Part shown: positions 16,602 to 26,004 of the stretch, piece after piece
How positions within the stretch are numbered: the first letter of the stretch is position 1
How the letters are laid out: each line of letters begins with the position of its first letter
DNA from: Nitratireductor alexandrii
GTDB taxonomy: Bacteria > Pseudomonadota > Alphaproteobacteria > Rhizobiales > Rhizobiaceae
Direction of reading: 5' to 3'
DNA: 64,000 bases
Assembly (NCBI RefSeq): GCF_004000215.1
Contig: NZ_RBVY01000002.1
Span: 537,027-601,026 of the forward strand
Position numbers and translations under genes: made by a program
Notes under the pieces: model-generated
What the model was told of the DNA's origin: nothing
The model's database searches: none
Seen by the model: only the letters and a program-made list of their open reading frames with translations

Positions 16602-17471
16602 CTACCGCTCCAGCCGCGCCAGCAGGGACGAGGTATCCCAGCGCCGCCCGCCCATGTCCTGGACGTCCTTGTAGAACTGGTCGACCAGCGCCGTGACCGG
16701 CAGCTTGGCGCCGTTGCGCTCGGCTTCGGTAAGGCAGATGCCCAGATCCTTGCGCATCCAGTCGACCGCGAAGCCGAAATCGTAGCTGCCCTGGTTCATG
16801 GTCTTGTGGCGGTTTTCCATCTGCCACGAGCCGGCCGCGCCCTTGGAGATCACGTCGACGACCTTTTCCACGTCGAGGCCGGCCTTCTTGCCGAAATGGA
16901 TGCCTTCGGCGAGGCCCTGCACCAGGCCCGCGATACAGATCTGGTTGATCATCTTGGTCAGCTGTCCGGCACCGGCCGGGCCCATCAGGCCGACCATTTT
17001 CGCATAGGCCTCGATCACCGGCCGCGCTGTGTCGAAAGTCGCCTGCTCGCCGCCGACCATCACGGTCAGAACGCCGTTTTCGGCCCCGGCCTGTCCGCCC
17101 GACACGGGCGCGTCCAAAAAGCCGAAACCGGCTTTTTCGGCCGCCTCGGCCAGGTCGCGCGCCACTTCGGCCGAGGCCGTCGTGTTGTCGATGAACACCG
17201 CGCCGGCCTTCATCGCGGCAAAGGCACCGTCCTGGCCGAGCGTGACGGCGCGCAGGTCGTCGTCATTGCCGACGCAACAGAAGACGAAATCCTTGCCCGC
17301 CGCCGCTTCGGCCGGCGTTGCGGCATGTGCGCCGCCATGCTCGTCGACCCATTTCGCGGCTTTCTCGGCCGTGCGGTTGTAGACGGTGACGTCGTGGCCG
17401 CCTTTGTTCTTCAAATGACCGGCCATGGGATATCCCATCACGCCGAGACCCAAAAATGCGACTTTGGCCAT
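16602..17471 (-). CDS. 3-hydroxyisobutyrate dehydrogenase family protein
   Basis: 289-aa NAD(P)-dependent beta-hydroxyacid dehydrogenase. N-terminal Rossmann motif VAFLGLGVMGYPMAGHL, substrate loop DAPVSGGQAGAENG near 120, and catalytic Lys 173 in GQLTKMINQ. The family oxidises 3-hydroxyisobutyrate (valine breakdown), tartronate semialdehyde or related acids. The substrate cannot be fixed from sequence. It lies 54 bases downstream of the amino-acid permease genes on the same strand, so co-transcription is possible. Confidence 0.9.
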   Translation of the reverse strand: MAKVAFLGLGVMGYPMAGHLKNKGGHDVTVYNRTAEKAAKWVDEHGGAHAATPAEAAAGKDFVFCCVGNDDDLRAVTLGQDGAFAAMKAGAVFIDNTTASAEVARDLAEAAEKAGFGFLDAPVSGGQAGAENGVLTVMVGGEQATFDTARPVIEAYAKMVGLMGPAGAGQLTKMINQICIAGLVQGLAEGIHFGKKAGLDVEKVVDVISKGAAGSWQMENRHKTMNQGSYDFGFAVDWMRKDLGICLTEAERNGAKLPVTALVDQFYKDVQDMGGRRWDTSSLLARLER

Positions 17472-17525
17472 CTGGCCCCTCCATTATCCGTGTTTGTGTC
17501 AAAAAAATCCGCCGAACGCGCCGGT

Positions 17526-18356
17526 TCACCGCTGCAAATGCCGGGTCAGCCTGGCCTCGACCACGCTCCACACATTGCGCAATGTCTCCACGATAACGAG
17601 ATAGAAGATCGCCGCCCAGATATAGGTCTGGAAGTCGTAGGTGCGCGAATAGGCTCGGCGCGTTTCGCCCATCAGGTCGTAGACGGTCGCGAGCGCCACG
17701 ATCGCCGAACCCTTGATCATCAGGATGATCTCGTTGCCGTAGGGCCTGAGCGCCACGATCAGCGCCTGCGGCAGGATGATCTTGTAGAGCGTCTGGACCC
17801 GGTTGAGGCCGAGCGCGGCCGCGCCTTCCCATTGCCCCTTCGGCACGCTCTCGACCGCGCCGCGCAAAATCTCGGCCTGATAGGCGGCCGTGTTCAGCGC
17901 AAACGAGAATACCGCGCAGTTCCAGGCCTCGCGGAAAAAGCCCCACAGGCCGACCGCCTCCAGTTGCGGGCGAAACGACCCCAGTCCGTAATAGATCAAA
18001 AAGAGCTGCGCGATCAGCGGCGTGCCGCGAAACACGTACACATAGGCGAAGGCGATGCGGCTGATCAGCTTGTTCTTCGACATCCGTCCGATGGCGACGG
18101 GGATCGACAGCGCCGCACCGATCACCAGCGAAAGACCGACCAGCGACAGCGTGGTCAGTAGGCCGGAAATATATTTGGGGCCGTAGCGCTCGACCTTTTC
18201 CGGCGCCCAGGCCTCCACCAGGTACCACACCATCAGGACGCCGGCGACGAGCCAGAAGGCAAGCACCAAATTGCCCGCGATCCGCTCGCCCGTCCAGGTT
18301 CGGGGCAGGGCGGGCGGCCGCTCCGAAGCTTCGAGGCGCTCCTGCAGCGCCGTCAT
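17526..18356 (-). CDS. Polar amino-acid ABC transporter permease (HisM/ArtM-like)
   Basis: 276-aa inner-membrane permease with about five segments and the EAA loop GAAALGLNRVQTLYKIILPQAL that docks the ATPase. It also has the family stretch YVFRGTPLIAQLFLIYYG. ATG at 18356 overlaps the upstream permease stop (ATGA), showing translational coupling and a heterodimeric permease pair. No ATPase gene is present in the cluster. Confidence 0.93.
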   Translation of the reverse strand: MTALQERLEASERPPALPRTWTGERIAGNLVLAFWLVAGVLMVWYLVEAWAPEKVERYGPKYISGLLTTLSLVGLSLVIGAALSIPVAIGRMSKNKLISRIAFAYVYVFRGTPLIAQLFLIYYGLGSFRPQLEAVGLWGFFREAWNCAVFSFALNTAAYQAEILRGAVESVPKGQWEGAAALGLNRVQTLYKIILPQALIVALRPYGNEIILMIKGSAIVALATVYDLMGETRRAYSRTYDFQTYIWAAIFYLVIVETLRNVWSVVEARLTRHLQR

Positions 18357-19066
18357 CGCACCGTCTCCCCGCGCTTGCCCGCCGCCTCGACCCGGCCGAT
18401 CACGACCGACGACAACAACGCCAGCACCAGGTAGAGCAGCGCCGCCAGGCCGAAGAACAAAAAGGCTTCCTTGGTGTTGCGCGCCGCGATCCCGGTCTGG
18501 CGCAGAATGTCGGTCAGCCCGATCGCCGAGACCAGCGCCGTGTCCTTGAGCAGGATCATCCACAGATTGGACAGGCCCGGCAGCGCGATGCGGATCAGTT
18601 GCGGCAGGATCACCAGCCGCATGACCTGATTGCGATGCAGGCCGAGCGCATAGCCGCCCTCGTACTGGCCGTTCGAAATCGCCCTGAATGCCGACAGGAA
18701 CACCTCGCTGGCATAGGCCGAAAACACAAAGGCGAGCGCGATTACGCCGGCCAGGAAGGCGTTGATTTCCACGCCGGCTTCCACGCCGAGCGTCTGGAAC
18801 AGTTGCTGGATGCCGATCTGCAGCCCGAAATAGACCAGAAACAGCGTCAGCAGTTCCGGCAGGCCGCGAAAAATGGTGGTGTAGATGTCGGCTGCGGTGC
18901 GAAAGCTCCATTCCCGGCTCTGCTTGGCCAAGGCGACCAGGAAGCCGATCAACAGTCCGACCGGCAGGGTGGCGAGCGCGAGGCTTATCGTGGTGACGAC
19001 GCCGATGGCGATCTCGTCGCCCCAGCCCTGGTCGCCGAAGCTCAGCAAGGTCAGGTAGTTGTCCAT
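18353..19066 (-). CDS. Polar amino-acid ABC transporter permease (HisQ/ArtQ-like)
   Basis: 237-aa inner-membrane permease. The EAA loop GYALGLHRNQVMRLVILPQLIR and the RGLPELLTLFLVYFG stretch identify the HisQ-type partner. It is coupled to the HisM-like gene by a four-base overlap and follows the binding-protein gene by about 100 bases. Confidence 0.93.
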   Translation of the reverse strand: MDNYLTLLSFGDQGWGDEIAIGVVTTISLALATLPVGLLIGFLVALAKQSREWSFRTAADIYTTIFRGLPELLTLFLVYFGLQIGIQQLFQTLGVEAGVEINAFLAGVIALAFVFSAYASEVFLSAFRAISNGQYEGGYALGLHRNQVMRLVILPQLIRIALPGLSNLWMILLKDTALVSAIGLTDILRQTGIAARNTKEAFLFFGLAALLYLVLALLSSVVIGRVEAAGKRGETVR

Positions 19067-19169
19067 GTGCCCCGCCCGCCTGCCGCGGGTCCGGCGCGAT
19101 CGCCGGCCGTGCGGAACCGGATCGCCGGGCGCCCATCTGGCCGCCCGGCATGGTGGCGTTTAGGCGGCA

Positions 19170-19958
19170 TCAGTCGCCGTAAACGTCGACATCGAAATAT
19201 TTGTCGTTGATTTCCTTGTATTTTCCGTTTTCGCGGATCGCCAGGATGGCTGCCGAGAACTTGTCGGCCAGGTCGGTCTCGCCCTTGCGCACGGCCACGC
19301 CGGCGCCCTGGCCGTTGATCACCGGGTCGGGCGTCAGCGTGTCGAGGATCTTGCAGCACGCGCCGTCGTCGGTCTTCAGCCATTCCGACAACACGATGAC
19401 GTCGTCGATCACCGCGTCGATGCGGCCATTGGCGATGTCGAGCTTGTATTCGTCGGGCGTCGGGTAGAGCTTCAGGTCGGCCGAGGGCAGTTTTTCCTCG
19501 GCGTAGTTGGAATGGGTGGTGGAGGATTGCGCGCCGAGCGCCTTGCCGTCCAGCGCCGCGTCGGTGGCTTCCGTCAGCGCGCTGTCCTTGGGCACGGCGA
19601 TCGCCGGCGGGGTGTTGTAGTACTTGGCGCTGAAATCGACCTTTTCCTTGCGCTCGTCGGTGATCGACATCGAGGCGATGATGGCGTCGAACTTGCCGGC
19701 CTGCAGGGCGGGGATGATGCCGTCCCAGTCCTGGGTGACGAACTCGCAATCGGCCTTCATTTCCTCGCACAGCGCCTTGGCGACATCGATGTCGAAGCCG
19801 ACCAGCGAGCCGTCGGCCTCGAGATTGTTGAACGGCGGGTAGGCGCCTTCCGTGCCGATCTTGAGTTTCATCATCTCCTGGGCATGGGCGCCGGTGCCCA
19901 GGGAAAGCGCGAGCAGGGCGGCCGAGGCGGCAATCGCCAGACGCTGTTGGATACGCAT
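19170..19958 (-). CDS. Periplasmic amino-acid-binding protein
   Basis: 262-aa solute-binding protein with a Sec signal peptide (MRIQQRLAIAASAALLALSLG, cleavage after AHA at about 26). The mature part has the family motifs IGTEGAYPPFNNLEADGSLVGFDIDVAKALCEEM and KFDAIIASMSITDERKEKVDFS, typical of the lysine/arginine/ornithine- and histidine-binding group. An odd adjacent Cys-Cys pair lies in DDGACCKILDTL near residue 195. The ligand is probably a basic or polar amino acid, but is not certain. ATG chosen because the signal peptide starts there. Confidence 0.93.
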   Translation of the reverse strand: MRIQQRLAIAASAALLALSLGTGAHAQEMMKLKIGTEGAYPPFNNLEADGSLVGFDIDVAKALCEEMKADCEFVTQDWDGIIPALQAGKFDAIIASMSITDERKEKVDFSAKYYNTPPAIAVPKDSALTEATDAALDGKALGAQSSTTHSNYAEEKLPSADLKLYPTPDEYKLDIANGRIDAVIDDVIVLSEWLKTDDGACCKILDTLTPDPVINGQGAGVAVRKGETDLADKFSAAILAIRENGKYKEINDKYFDVDVYGD

Positions 19959-20118
19959 AATGTTCCTCTCTGTCTGTTTGTCGTTGCTTGCGGCTTGCGG
20001 CCGCTTGTCGTTTCCGGCGGGTGCCGGAACACCCGTGAAAACCGGATACTCCCACTGTTTTTGCCGGGAATGCAACCGCAAAGCGCGATGCGGCGGTTCT
20101 GCGTCGAAGCCCTCGGGC

Positions 20119-20637
20119 TCAAGCGCCGCGCGCTGTCAGGCCGGTGCACCTTTCGACGAAATCGGCGATCGCGACGATGTCGTCGAGACGGAACACCGGC
20201 ACGGTTTCTCCCGAGACCGGGTGGTCGGCGGCGATGGCGACGATATTGGGGCTCGAGGCGGTCAGCGGCTCGCGGTTGCGCGCCTCCAGGCGCCGGGTCT
20301 CGAGCTTGGGGTGGGCGTCGTGCTTGTAGCCTTCGACCAGGATGAGGTCGCAGGGCGCGAGCTTGGCGAGCACGTCGGCCAGATCGGGCTCTTTCTCGTC
20401 GCGCAATTCGTGCATCAGCGCCCAGCGCCGACCCGACACGATCGCCACCTCCATCGCCCCGGCCTCGCGATGGCGGAAGGAATCCGTGCCGTGCCTGTCG
20501 ATGTCGAAGGCGTGATGGGCGTGCTTGACGGTCGACACGACATGGCCGCGCCGGCCGAGTTCGCTGACCAGCGCCGCCGTCAGCGCGGTCTTGCCCGAAT
20601 TTTTCCAGCCGGTGATCCCGAAAACCCGTCTGGTCAT
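20119..20637 (-). CDS. mobB: Molybdopterin-guanine dinucleotide biosynthesis adaptor protein
   Basis: 172-aa P-loop protein that binds GTP and assists MobA in adding GMP to the molybdenum cofactor; not essential in E. coli. P-loop ITGWKNSGKTAL at residues 8-19 and the TVKHAHHAFDIDRHGTDS motif are typical. It overlaps the mobA stop by four bases (ATGA). Its product would serve the bis-MGD enzyme NarG in this window. Confidence 0.93.
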   Translation of the reverse strand: MTRRVFGITGWKNSGKTALTAALVSELGRRGHVVSTVKHAHHAFDIDRHGTDSFRHREAGAMEVAIVSGRRWALMHELRDEKEPDLADVLAKLAPCDLILVEGYKHDAHPKLETRRLEARNREPLTASSPNIVAIAADHPVSGETVPVFRLDDIVAIADFVERCTGLTARGA

Positions 20638-21257
20638 TGCGCCTCGTCCGCGATCAGCCGCTCGGCGATGGCCAGGTCGCCGGGCGTGTTGATGTTGAAA
20701 AACGGGTCGATCTCCGCGCCGTTGCGCTTTTGCATGGCGAATTCGACGATATCGATGCTGCGCGACCGGCAAAAGCCTGAAACGGAGGGTTTTTCGGGCC
20801 CGTTCAGGAACGCCGCCATCTCGTCGGCCAGCGCCGTCGGCCACAGGCCGAACACCGGATGCGTCCGGCCGCGCGAGGCGGCGAGCGCGATCCGCTGCGG
20901 GTGCCCGGCCACAGCCAGCCGGGCGACGAGATCGGGCGGGAAGAAGGGCGTGTCGGTCGCTGTCGTGACAAGCCGGTCGAAGCCGGCGCTGGCTGCCCAG
21001 ACCAGGCCGGCATGGATGCCGGCGAGCGGTCCGCGCTGGCCGGCAACAATGTCGCCGATCACCGGGCGGCCGAAGGCGGAAAAACGCTGCGGGTCGAGAT
21101 TGGCGCTCACCGCGACCGCCTCAACCGCCGGCGCGAGGCGCTCCAGCACATGCGCGATCAGCGGTTTCCCGGCCAGTGTCAGGAAGGCCTTGTCGGAGCC
21201 GGCCATGCGCGAGGAGCGGCCACCGGCGAGCACCAGCCCGGCGAGGCGGCGCTCCAT
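20634..21257 (-). CDS. mobA: Molybdenum cofactor guanylyltransferase
   Basis: Transfers GMP from GTP to Mo-molybdopterin to make Mo-MGD and bis-MGD. 207 aa with the nucleotidyltransferase signature LAGGRSSRMAGSDKAFL, the GPLAGIHAGL motif and TTATDTPFFPPDLV. The last 22 residues run to the mobB overlap. It is required for DMSO-reductase-family enzymes, including NarG. Confidence 0.94.
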   Translation of the reverse strand: MERRLAGLVLAGGRSSRMAGSDKAFLTLAGKPLIAHVLERLAPAVEAVAVSANLDPQRFSAFGRPVIGDIVAGQRGPLAGIHAGLVWAASAGFDRLVTTATDTPFFPPDLVARLAVAGHPQRIALAASRGRTHPVFGLWPTALADEMAAFLNGPEKPSVSGFCRSRSIDIVEFAMQKRNGAEIDPFFNINTPGDLAIAERLIADEAQ

Positions 21258-21260
21258 CGC

Positions 21261-22478
21261 TCACGCGCCCCCGAGCGGCCCGGCGACGCGGTCGACCCAC
21301 ATGCCGTAGAACGTGGCCACGATCGCCGCGGCGGCCGACAGCGCCATCACCCACAATAGCGGCATGGCGCCGCTTGCGGGCGACAGCAGCGCGCCGGCGA
21401 CCACCGCCAGCGCGGCGCCGCCGCCGATCTGCATCGAGCCGCCGAGACCGGAGGCCGAGCCCGCCAGGCGCGGGCGCACGCTGACGATGCCGGCATTGGC
21501 ACTCGGCAGGGTGATGCCGTTGCCGAGCCCGACCATGGTCGCCGGTCCGAACAGCGATAGCGGGTGTACGTAACCGAGGCCGAACAGGACCAGCGACACC
21601 ACCATGCCGATCAGGGTCACGACATTGCCGGCAAGCATCATCGGTCCGATCCCGACCCGGGCGCCGAAACGGCCCGACAGGAAGTTGCCGCTCATGTAGC
21701 CGACCGAGATCAGCATGAAATAGAGCCCGTATTCCGACGGGCTGAGTTTCAGGATTTCCGTGGCGACATAGGGACCGCCGCCGAGAAAGGCGAAGAACGA
21801 ACCGGTGGTGAAGGCGGCCGTCAGCGCATAGGCCCAGAAGCGGCGCGAGCGCAACAGTTCGGGATAGGCGCGGAACTGCGCCGAGAAACTGGGCGACAGC
21901 GCCTTGTTGGTCTCGTTGAGGTCGAGATAGACCACGCAGATCGACACCAGGCCGAAACCCAGCGTCAGCACGAAGGTGGATTGCCAGCCATACCATTCGT
22001 CGAGCAGGCCGCCGATCGCCGGCGCGATCATCGGCACCAGAGACATGCCCATGACGATATAGGCGATCTTGCTGACCGTTTCCTCCGTGCGCACCGTGTC
22101 GCGCACGATGGCGCGCGACAGCACCATGCCGGCCGCCGAAAACGCCTGCAGCACGCGGCAGGCGAGCAGGATTTCGATCGTCGGGGCAAACAGCGCCGCG
22201 ACGGTGCCGATCAGGAAGATCGCGAAGCAGGTCAGCATCACCGGCCGTCGCCCGAACCGGTCCGAGGCCGGGCCGATGAAAAGCTGCAGCACGGCGGTCG
22301 CGCCGAGATAGAGCGACACCAGGAGCTGCACAACCGCATAGTCGGCCGAAAAGTGCCGCGCGATACCGGGCAGGGACGGTAGGAAAATATTCATCGCCAG
22401 CGGCCCGGTCGCCGTCGCGATGACGAGGGTGAGGATATGCGGCGAACGAACCCCCGTCAGCTGGCGCCGGTCGCTCAT
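21261..22478 (-). CDS. MFS multidrug efflux transporter, Bcr/CflA type
   Basis: 405-aa transporter with about 12 membrane segments. GPASDRFGRRPVML after the second segment is the MFS motif A, and the opening LVIATATGPLAMNIFLPSLPGIARHF is the Bcr/CflA signature. Substrates are uncertain; family members export bicyclomycin, chloramphenicol or sulfonamides by proton antiport. It ends three bases upstream of mobA on the same strand. Confidence 0.92.
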   Translation of the reverse strand: MSDRRQLTGVRSPHILTLVIATATGPLAMNIFLPSLPGIARHFSADYAVVQLLVSLYLGATAVLQLFIGPASDRFGRRPVMLTCFAIFLIGTVAALFAPTIEILLACRVLQAFSAAGMVLSRAIVRDTVRTEETVSKIAYIVMGMSLVPMIAPAIGGLLDEWYGWQSTFVLTLGFGLVSICVVYLDLNETNKALSPSFSAQFRAYPELLRSRRFWAYALTAAFTTGSFFAFLGGGPYVATEILKLSPSEYGLYFMLISVGYMSGNFLSGRFGARVGIGPMMLAGNVVTLIGMVVSLVLFGLGYVHPLSLFGPATMVGLGNGITLPSANAGIVSVRPRLAGSASGLGGSMQIGGGAALAVVAGALLSPASGAMPLLWVMALSAAAAIVATFYGMWVDRVAGPLGGA

Positions 22479-22536
22479 GCCGGCCTCCGCCTGATCGCGG
22501 CCGGGGCGGGGACGCCTGGATCGCGCATCGCCATGC

Positions 22537-23463
22537 TCAAAGACCGTCCGGGCTCATGGTCGGCCCCGTGCTTTCGGCGGCCGGCTTGCGCGGGCCGCGC
22601 ACCTGCTCGCGATAGAGCGTGAACAGGCCCGAGCCCACGACGATCACCGCGCCGGTGATCATGGCCGCGTCGGGCACGTCGCCGAAGACCGCGTAGCCGA
22701 GCACCAGGGCCCATAAAAGCCCGGTGTAGCGATAGGGCGCCACGAACGAGATCTCGCCGGTGCGCATCGAGATGATGACGCACTGGTAGCCGACCAGCAC
22801 CATGATGGCGGCCACGGCGAGCGTGCCGAACTGGCCGCCGTCGAGCGGCGTCCAGCCGCCCAGCGGAACGACCAGCAGGCCGCCGACGATGGTCACGCCG
22901 AGCGCGCTCAGCGTCGAGACCAGAAGTGTCGGCACGCCGGCGTCGATGCGCCGGGTTGCGAGGTCGCGCACGGTGCAAAACATCACCGACAGGAGCGCGA
23001 GCAGCGAAAACGCGCTAAACCCCTCGAAGCCGGGTCGGATGATGATCACGACGCCGGCGAAACCGGCCAGGATCGCCGTCCAGCGGCGCCAGCCGACCGG
23101 TTCGGCAAACACCAGGGCCGCGCCCATCGTCACCGCGAGCGGCAGCACCTGCAAAACCGCCGTGACATTGGCCAGCGGCAGGCGCTGAAGTGCGAGCAGG
23201 AAGGAGACCGTCGCGCCGATTTCGGCCGCCCCGCGCAGCAGGACCATCGGGTTGCGGACGCCGGAGAGCTTGCTTGCCACGCCCGCGCGCCAGGCAAGCA
23301 GGGCGATCAGCGTCGTGGCCACCATGCCGCGCACCAGCATGATCTGGCCCATGTTGAGCTCGGTGCTGACCAGTTTCACCACGGCGTCGTTGACCGTGAA
23401 GGCGGCCATGGCAATGGCCATGGTGAGCGCGCCGCTCAGATTGGGGGAAAGATGCAAGGCCAT
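22537..23463 (-). CDS. EamA/DMT-family transporter
   Basis: 308-aa protein with about ten short membrane segments arranged as two EamA repeats, as in RhaT/YdcZ-like drug/metabolite transporters. The motifs AIMVLVGYQCVIISMRTGEISFVAPYRYTGLLWAL and ATRRIDAGVPTLLVSTL are recognisable. Substrate unknown. It lies immediately upstream of the Bcr/CflA gene, in the same direction, 58 bases apart. Confidence 0.9.
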   Translation of the reverse strand: MALHLSPNLSGALTMAIAMAAFTVNDAVVKLVSTELNMGQIMLVRGMVATTLIALLAWRAGVASKLSGVRNPMVLLRGAAEIGATVSFLLALQRLPLANVTAVLQVLPLAVTMGAALVFAEPVGWRRWTAILAGFAGVVIIIRPGFEGFSAFSLLALLSVMFCTVRDLATRRIDAGVPTLLVSTLSALGVTIVGGLLVVPLGGWTPLDGGQFGTLAVAAIMVLVGYQCVIISMRTGEISFVAPYRYTGLLWALVLGYAVFGDVPDAAMITGAVIVVGSGLFTLYREQVRGPRKPAAESTGPTMSPDGL

Positions 23464-23591
23464 GTCCGGAACAGTTCTTCACCGGATTACGCACAGCCCC
23501 GCGCAAACGCAACCGCAAACCACTGGTCCAGAAGCGTCGATCGCGCCCGCTTCCGGGCAGGCGGCGCCAAAAGCCGTTGCCGGGCGTGCCG

Positions 23592-24065
23592 TTACGGTCC
23601 TTTCAGGCTTTTGCCCATGGCCGCGATATGGGGTTCGTAGACCGGCTTGAGCGCGCGCGGAAACCTCAACAGCATGGCGTGGATGACGTTGTCGGCGCCG
23701 AACTCGAACCGGTCGTAGAAAATATCGTTCTCCACGTAACCCGACAGCACCACCCAATTGTCTTTCACGCGCCGGTAGGTCACCTCGAAGCCCTCGCGCC
23801 CGGCGGGCTCGCTCGCCTGGTCGGCAAAGGCCTCCGGCGAGGCCTCGAGCGCGTTGTTGAAGGCGTAGACGGCCAGGCTCGCCCCGTCCTCGGAAAGCCA
23901 GGTCATGCCGTCGCCGTTCTGCGGCGGTTCCATCGCTTGGCGAAACAGTTCGGCGGGAAAGGTGATCGAGGTGCCGAAGCGGGAATTCTTGTAGGTCAGC
24001 GTGTCGGCGAGGGCGGGCAGGCACGCGAGGCCGGCGATGAGACACAGAACAAGGCGCATCGTCAT
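23592..24065 (-). CDS. Hypothetical exported protein
   Basis: About 157 aa from the ATG at 24065 (another ATG six bases on). It has a signal peptide, RLVLCLIAGLACLPALA, then a beta-rich domain: FGTSITFPAELFRQAMEPPQNGDGMTWLSEDG followed by RVKDNWVVLSGYVENDIFYDRFEFG. Similar short exported proteins occur in Rhizobiales, but I do not recognise a named family. Probably periplasmic. Confidence 0.75.
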   Translation of the reverse strand: MTMRLVLCLIAGLACLPALADTLTYKNSRFGTSITFPAELFRQAMEPPQNGDGMTWLSEDGASLAVYAFNNALEASPEAFADQASEPAGREGFEVTYRRVKDNWVVLSGYVENDIFYDRFEFGADNVIHAMLLRFPRALKPVYEPHIAAMGKSLKGP

Positions 24066-24090
24066 GGCCGGACCTCCCTTCGCGCGCACG

Positions 24091-25101
24091 CTATCCCCCC
24101 GTCACGCTCATATGGCGCGAGACCGAGGGGCGGTTCGTGCGGCGGTCGATGACGAAGTCGTGACCCTTGGGCTTGCGCCCGATGGCCGCGTCGATCGCCG
24201 CATGCAGGAGTTCGTTGCCCTCCGAGGCGCGCAGCGGCTGGCGCAGGTCGGCGGCGTCCTCCTGGCCCAGGCACATATACAGCGTGCCGGTGCAGGTCAG
24301 CCGCACCCGGTTGCAGCTTTCGCAGAAATTATGCGTCATCGGCGTGATGAAGCCGAGCCGTCCGCCGGTCTCGGCAACCTCGACATAACGCGCCGGCCCG
24401 CCGGTCTTGAACGGAATGTCGGTCAGGGTGAATTCGTTTTCCAGCCTGGCGCGCAACAGCGACAGCGGCAGATACTGGTCGGTGCGGTCGGCGTCGATCT
24501 CGCCCATCGGCATGGTCTCGATCACCGTCATGTCCATGCCGCGCCCATGCGCCCAGCGCAGCATGTCGGGGATCTCGCCGTCGTTGAAGTCTTTCAGCGC
24601 CACGGCGTTGATCTTGAGCTTGAGCCCGGCCCGCTCGGCCGCCTCCAGCCCGTCCATCACCTTGCCGAAATGGCCCCAGCGGGTGATGGCGCGGAACTTG
24701 TCGGGATCGAGCGTGTCGAGCGAGACGTTGAGCCGCCTGACCCCGCAATCGGCCAGTTCGTCGGCGAAACGGGCGAGCTGCGAGCCGTTGGTGGTCAGCG
24801 TCAACTCCTCGAGCGCGCCGCTCTTGAGATGACGCGACAGTTCGCGCACCAGATGCATGATGTTCTTGCGCACCAGCGGTTCGCCGCCGGTCAGGCGGAG
24901 CTTGCGCACGCCCTTTTCGACGAACGCCGTGCACAGCCGGTCGAGTTCCTCCAGCGTCAACAGATCCTTCTTCGGCAGGAAGGTCATGTCCTCGGCCATG
25001 CAATAGGTGCAGCGGAAATCGCAGCGGTCGGTGACCGAGACGCGCAGATAGTCGATCCTGCGTCCGAACGGGTCGATCATGGGGGCGGTGCTGGCGGTCA
25101 T
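24091..25101 (-). CDS. moaA: GTP 3',8-cyclase
   Basis: Radical SAM enzyme that starts molybdenum-cofactor synthesis by cyclising GTP to 3',8-cH2GTP. 336 aa. The SAM cluster motif is C27-x3-C31-x2-C34 (RCDFRCTYC), a second cluster motif lies in [15 protein letters not shown], and the protein ends in the Gly-Gly pair used for catalysis. ATG at 25101 leaves about 180 bases to the divergent DUF971 gene. With mobA and mobB it supports nitrate reductase. Confidence 0.95.
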   Translation of the reverse strand: MTASTAPMIDPFGRRIDYLRVSVTDRCDFRCTYCMAEDMTFLPKKDLLTLEELDRLCTAFVEKGVRKLRLTGGEPLVRKNIMHLVRELSRHLKSGALEELTLTTNGSQLARFADELADCGVRRLNVSLDTLDPDKFRAITRWGHFGKVMDGLEAAERAGLKLKINAVALKDFNDGEIPDMLRWAHGRGMDMTVIETMPMGEIDADRTDQYLPLSLLRARLENEFTLTDIPFKTGGPARYVEVAETGGRLGFITPMTHNFCESCNRVRLTCTGTLYMCLGQEDAADLRQPLRASEGNELLHAAIDAAIGRKPKGHDFVIDRRTNRPSVSRHMSVTGG

Positions 25102-25279
25102 GCTGTCGGTCCTGCCTCGCAAATGGTCCGGCCCGCTCTTGCCTGGCGCGGCCCTGCGGCCTTGGTAACATTTTCGCTGTATCTGGTGCAATATATCGAC
25201 TTGATGCCGCGCCGCGATGGTGGGATAGCGACATCGATGACCGCGGAACGGACACACCGGCGGCAGCGGAGAATTGATC

Positions 25280-25624
25280 ATGGCGGCCCCGAAAGAACTG
25301 CGCGTATCCAGGGACCGGCGCGTCCTGACCGTGACCTTCGCCGACGAGAGCCACGCGCTCGGCGCCGAGATGCTCAGGGTCCTGTCGCCTTCGGCCGAGG
25401 TGCAGGGCCATTCGCCCGAGCAGCGTGTCACCGTCGGCGGCAAGAAGCACGTCGCCATCAGCCGGCTCGAGCCGGTCGGCAATTACGCTGTGCGCATCGT
25501 CTTCGACGACGGCCACGACACCGGCATCTTCACCTGGGCCTATCTCGACACGCTCGGCCGCGAGAAGGAGACCCGCTGGCAGGCCTATCTCGACGAGCTC
25601 CGGCAAAAAGGCCTGGCGCGCTGA
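25280..25624 (+). CDS. DUF971 (gamma-butyrobetaine hydroxylase-like N-terminal domain) protein
   Basis: 114-aa protein with the DUF971 signature: [55 protein letters not shown]. In other proteins this zinc-binding domain precedes a 2-OG oxygenase or stands alone. It often neighbours FeS or Moco genes. ATG at 25280 is chosen over TTG at 25274 because it follows a GCGGAG ribosome site at eight bases. Confidence 0.87.
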   Translation: MAAPKELRVSRDRRVLTVTFADESHALGAEMLRVLSPSAEVQGHSPEQRVTVGGKKHVAISRLEPVGNYAVRIVFDDGHDTGIFTWAYLDTLGREKETRWQAYLDELRQKGLAR

Positions 25625-25642
25625 TCGAGCAACCGGGCCGGG

Positions 25643-25969
25643 TTAGCCGAACACGGCGAAGCCTTCGACCAGAACCCTGTGCGCGGCGGCATACAGAAAC
25701 GACGCCCCGGCAAAAAGCATCACCGCCGAGGAGATCGTCTCGGTCAACAACAGCGCGCGCATAGCGTCCGCCGGGCCGAGCGCCGCGCCCACCCGCTCGA
25801 CCGCGCGCATGCGCAGCCAAAGCAGGACGGCGATCCCCAGAAATAGCGCCGCCACGACAAGATTGATCGCTTGTGCCATGGGCATCGCAAGGCCGCTTGC
25901 GGCCGTCAGCAGCGCCAGAAACAGCCACGCTGCCGCGGCCAGGCGTGTCAGCCATTGTGTCGTCCTCAC
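25643..25969 (-). CDS. Small hypothetical membrane protein
   Basis: 108 aa with three predicted membrane segments (9-32, 33-52, 66-95) and no recognised domain. GTG at 25969 is selected because it follows a GGAG ribosome site by seven bases. It converges with the DUF971 gene. Function unknown. Confidence 0.62.
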   Translation of the reverse strand: MRTTQWLTRLAAAAWLFLALLTAASGLAMPMAQAINLVVAALFLGIAVLLWLRMRAVERVGAALGPADAMRALLLTETISSAVMLFAGASFLYAAAHRVLVEGFAVFG

Positions 25970-26004
25970 GAAGCGCTCCGTCTGCCTTCTGCGCTTTGCC
26001 TCGC

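Noticed and set aside
25102..25279. Possible Moco riboswitch ahead of moaA
   Set aside because: The 178 bases between moaA and the DUF971 gene lack the known Moco-RNA motifs that I can recall, and no strong paired structure is visible.
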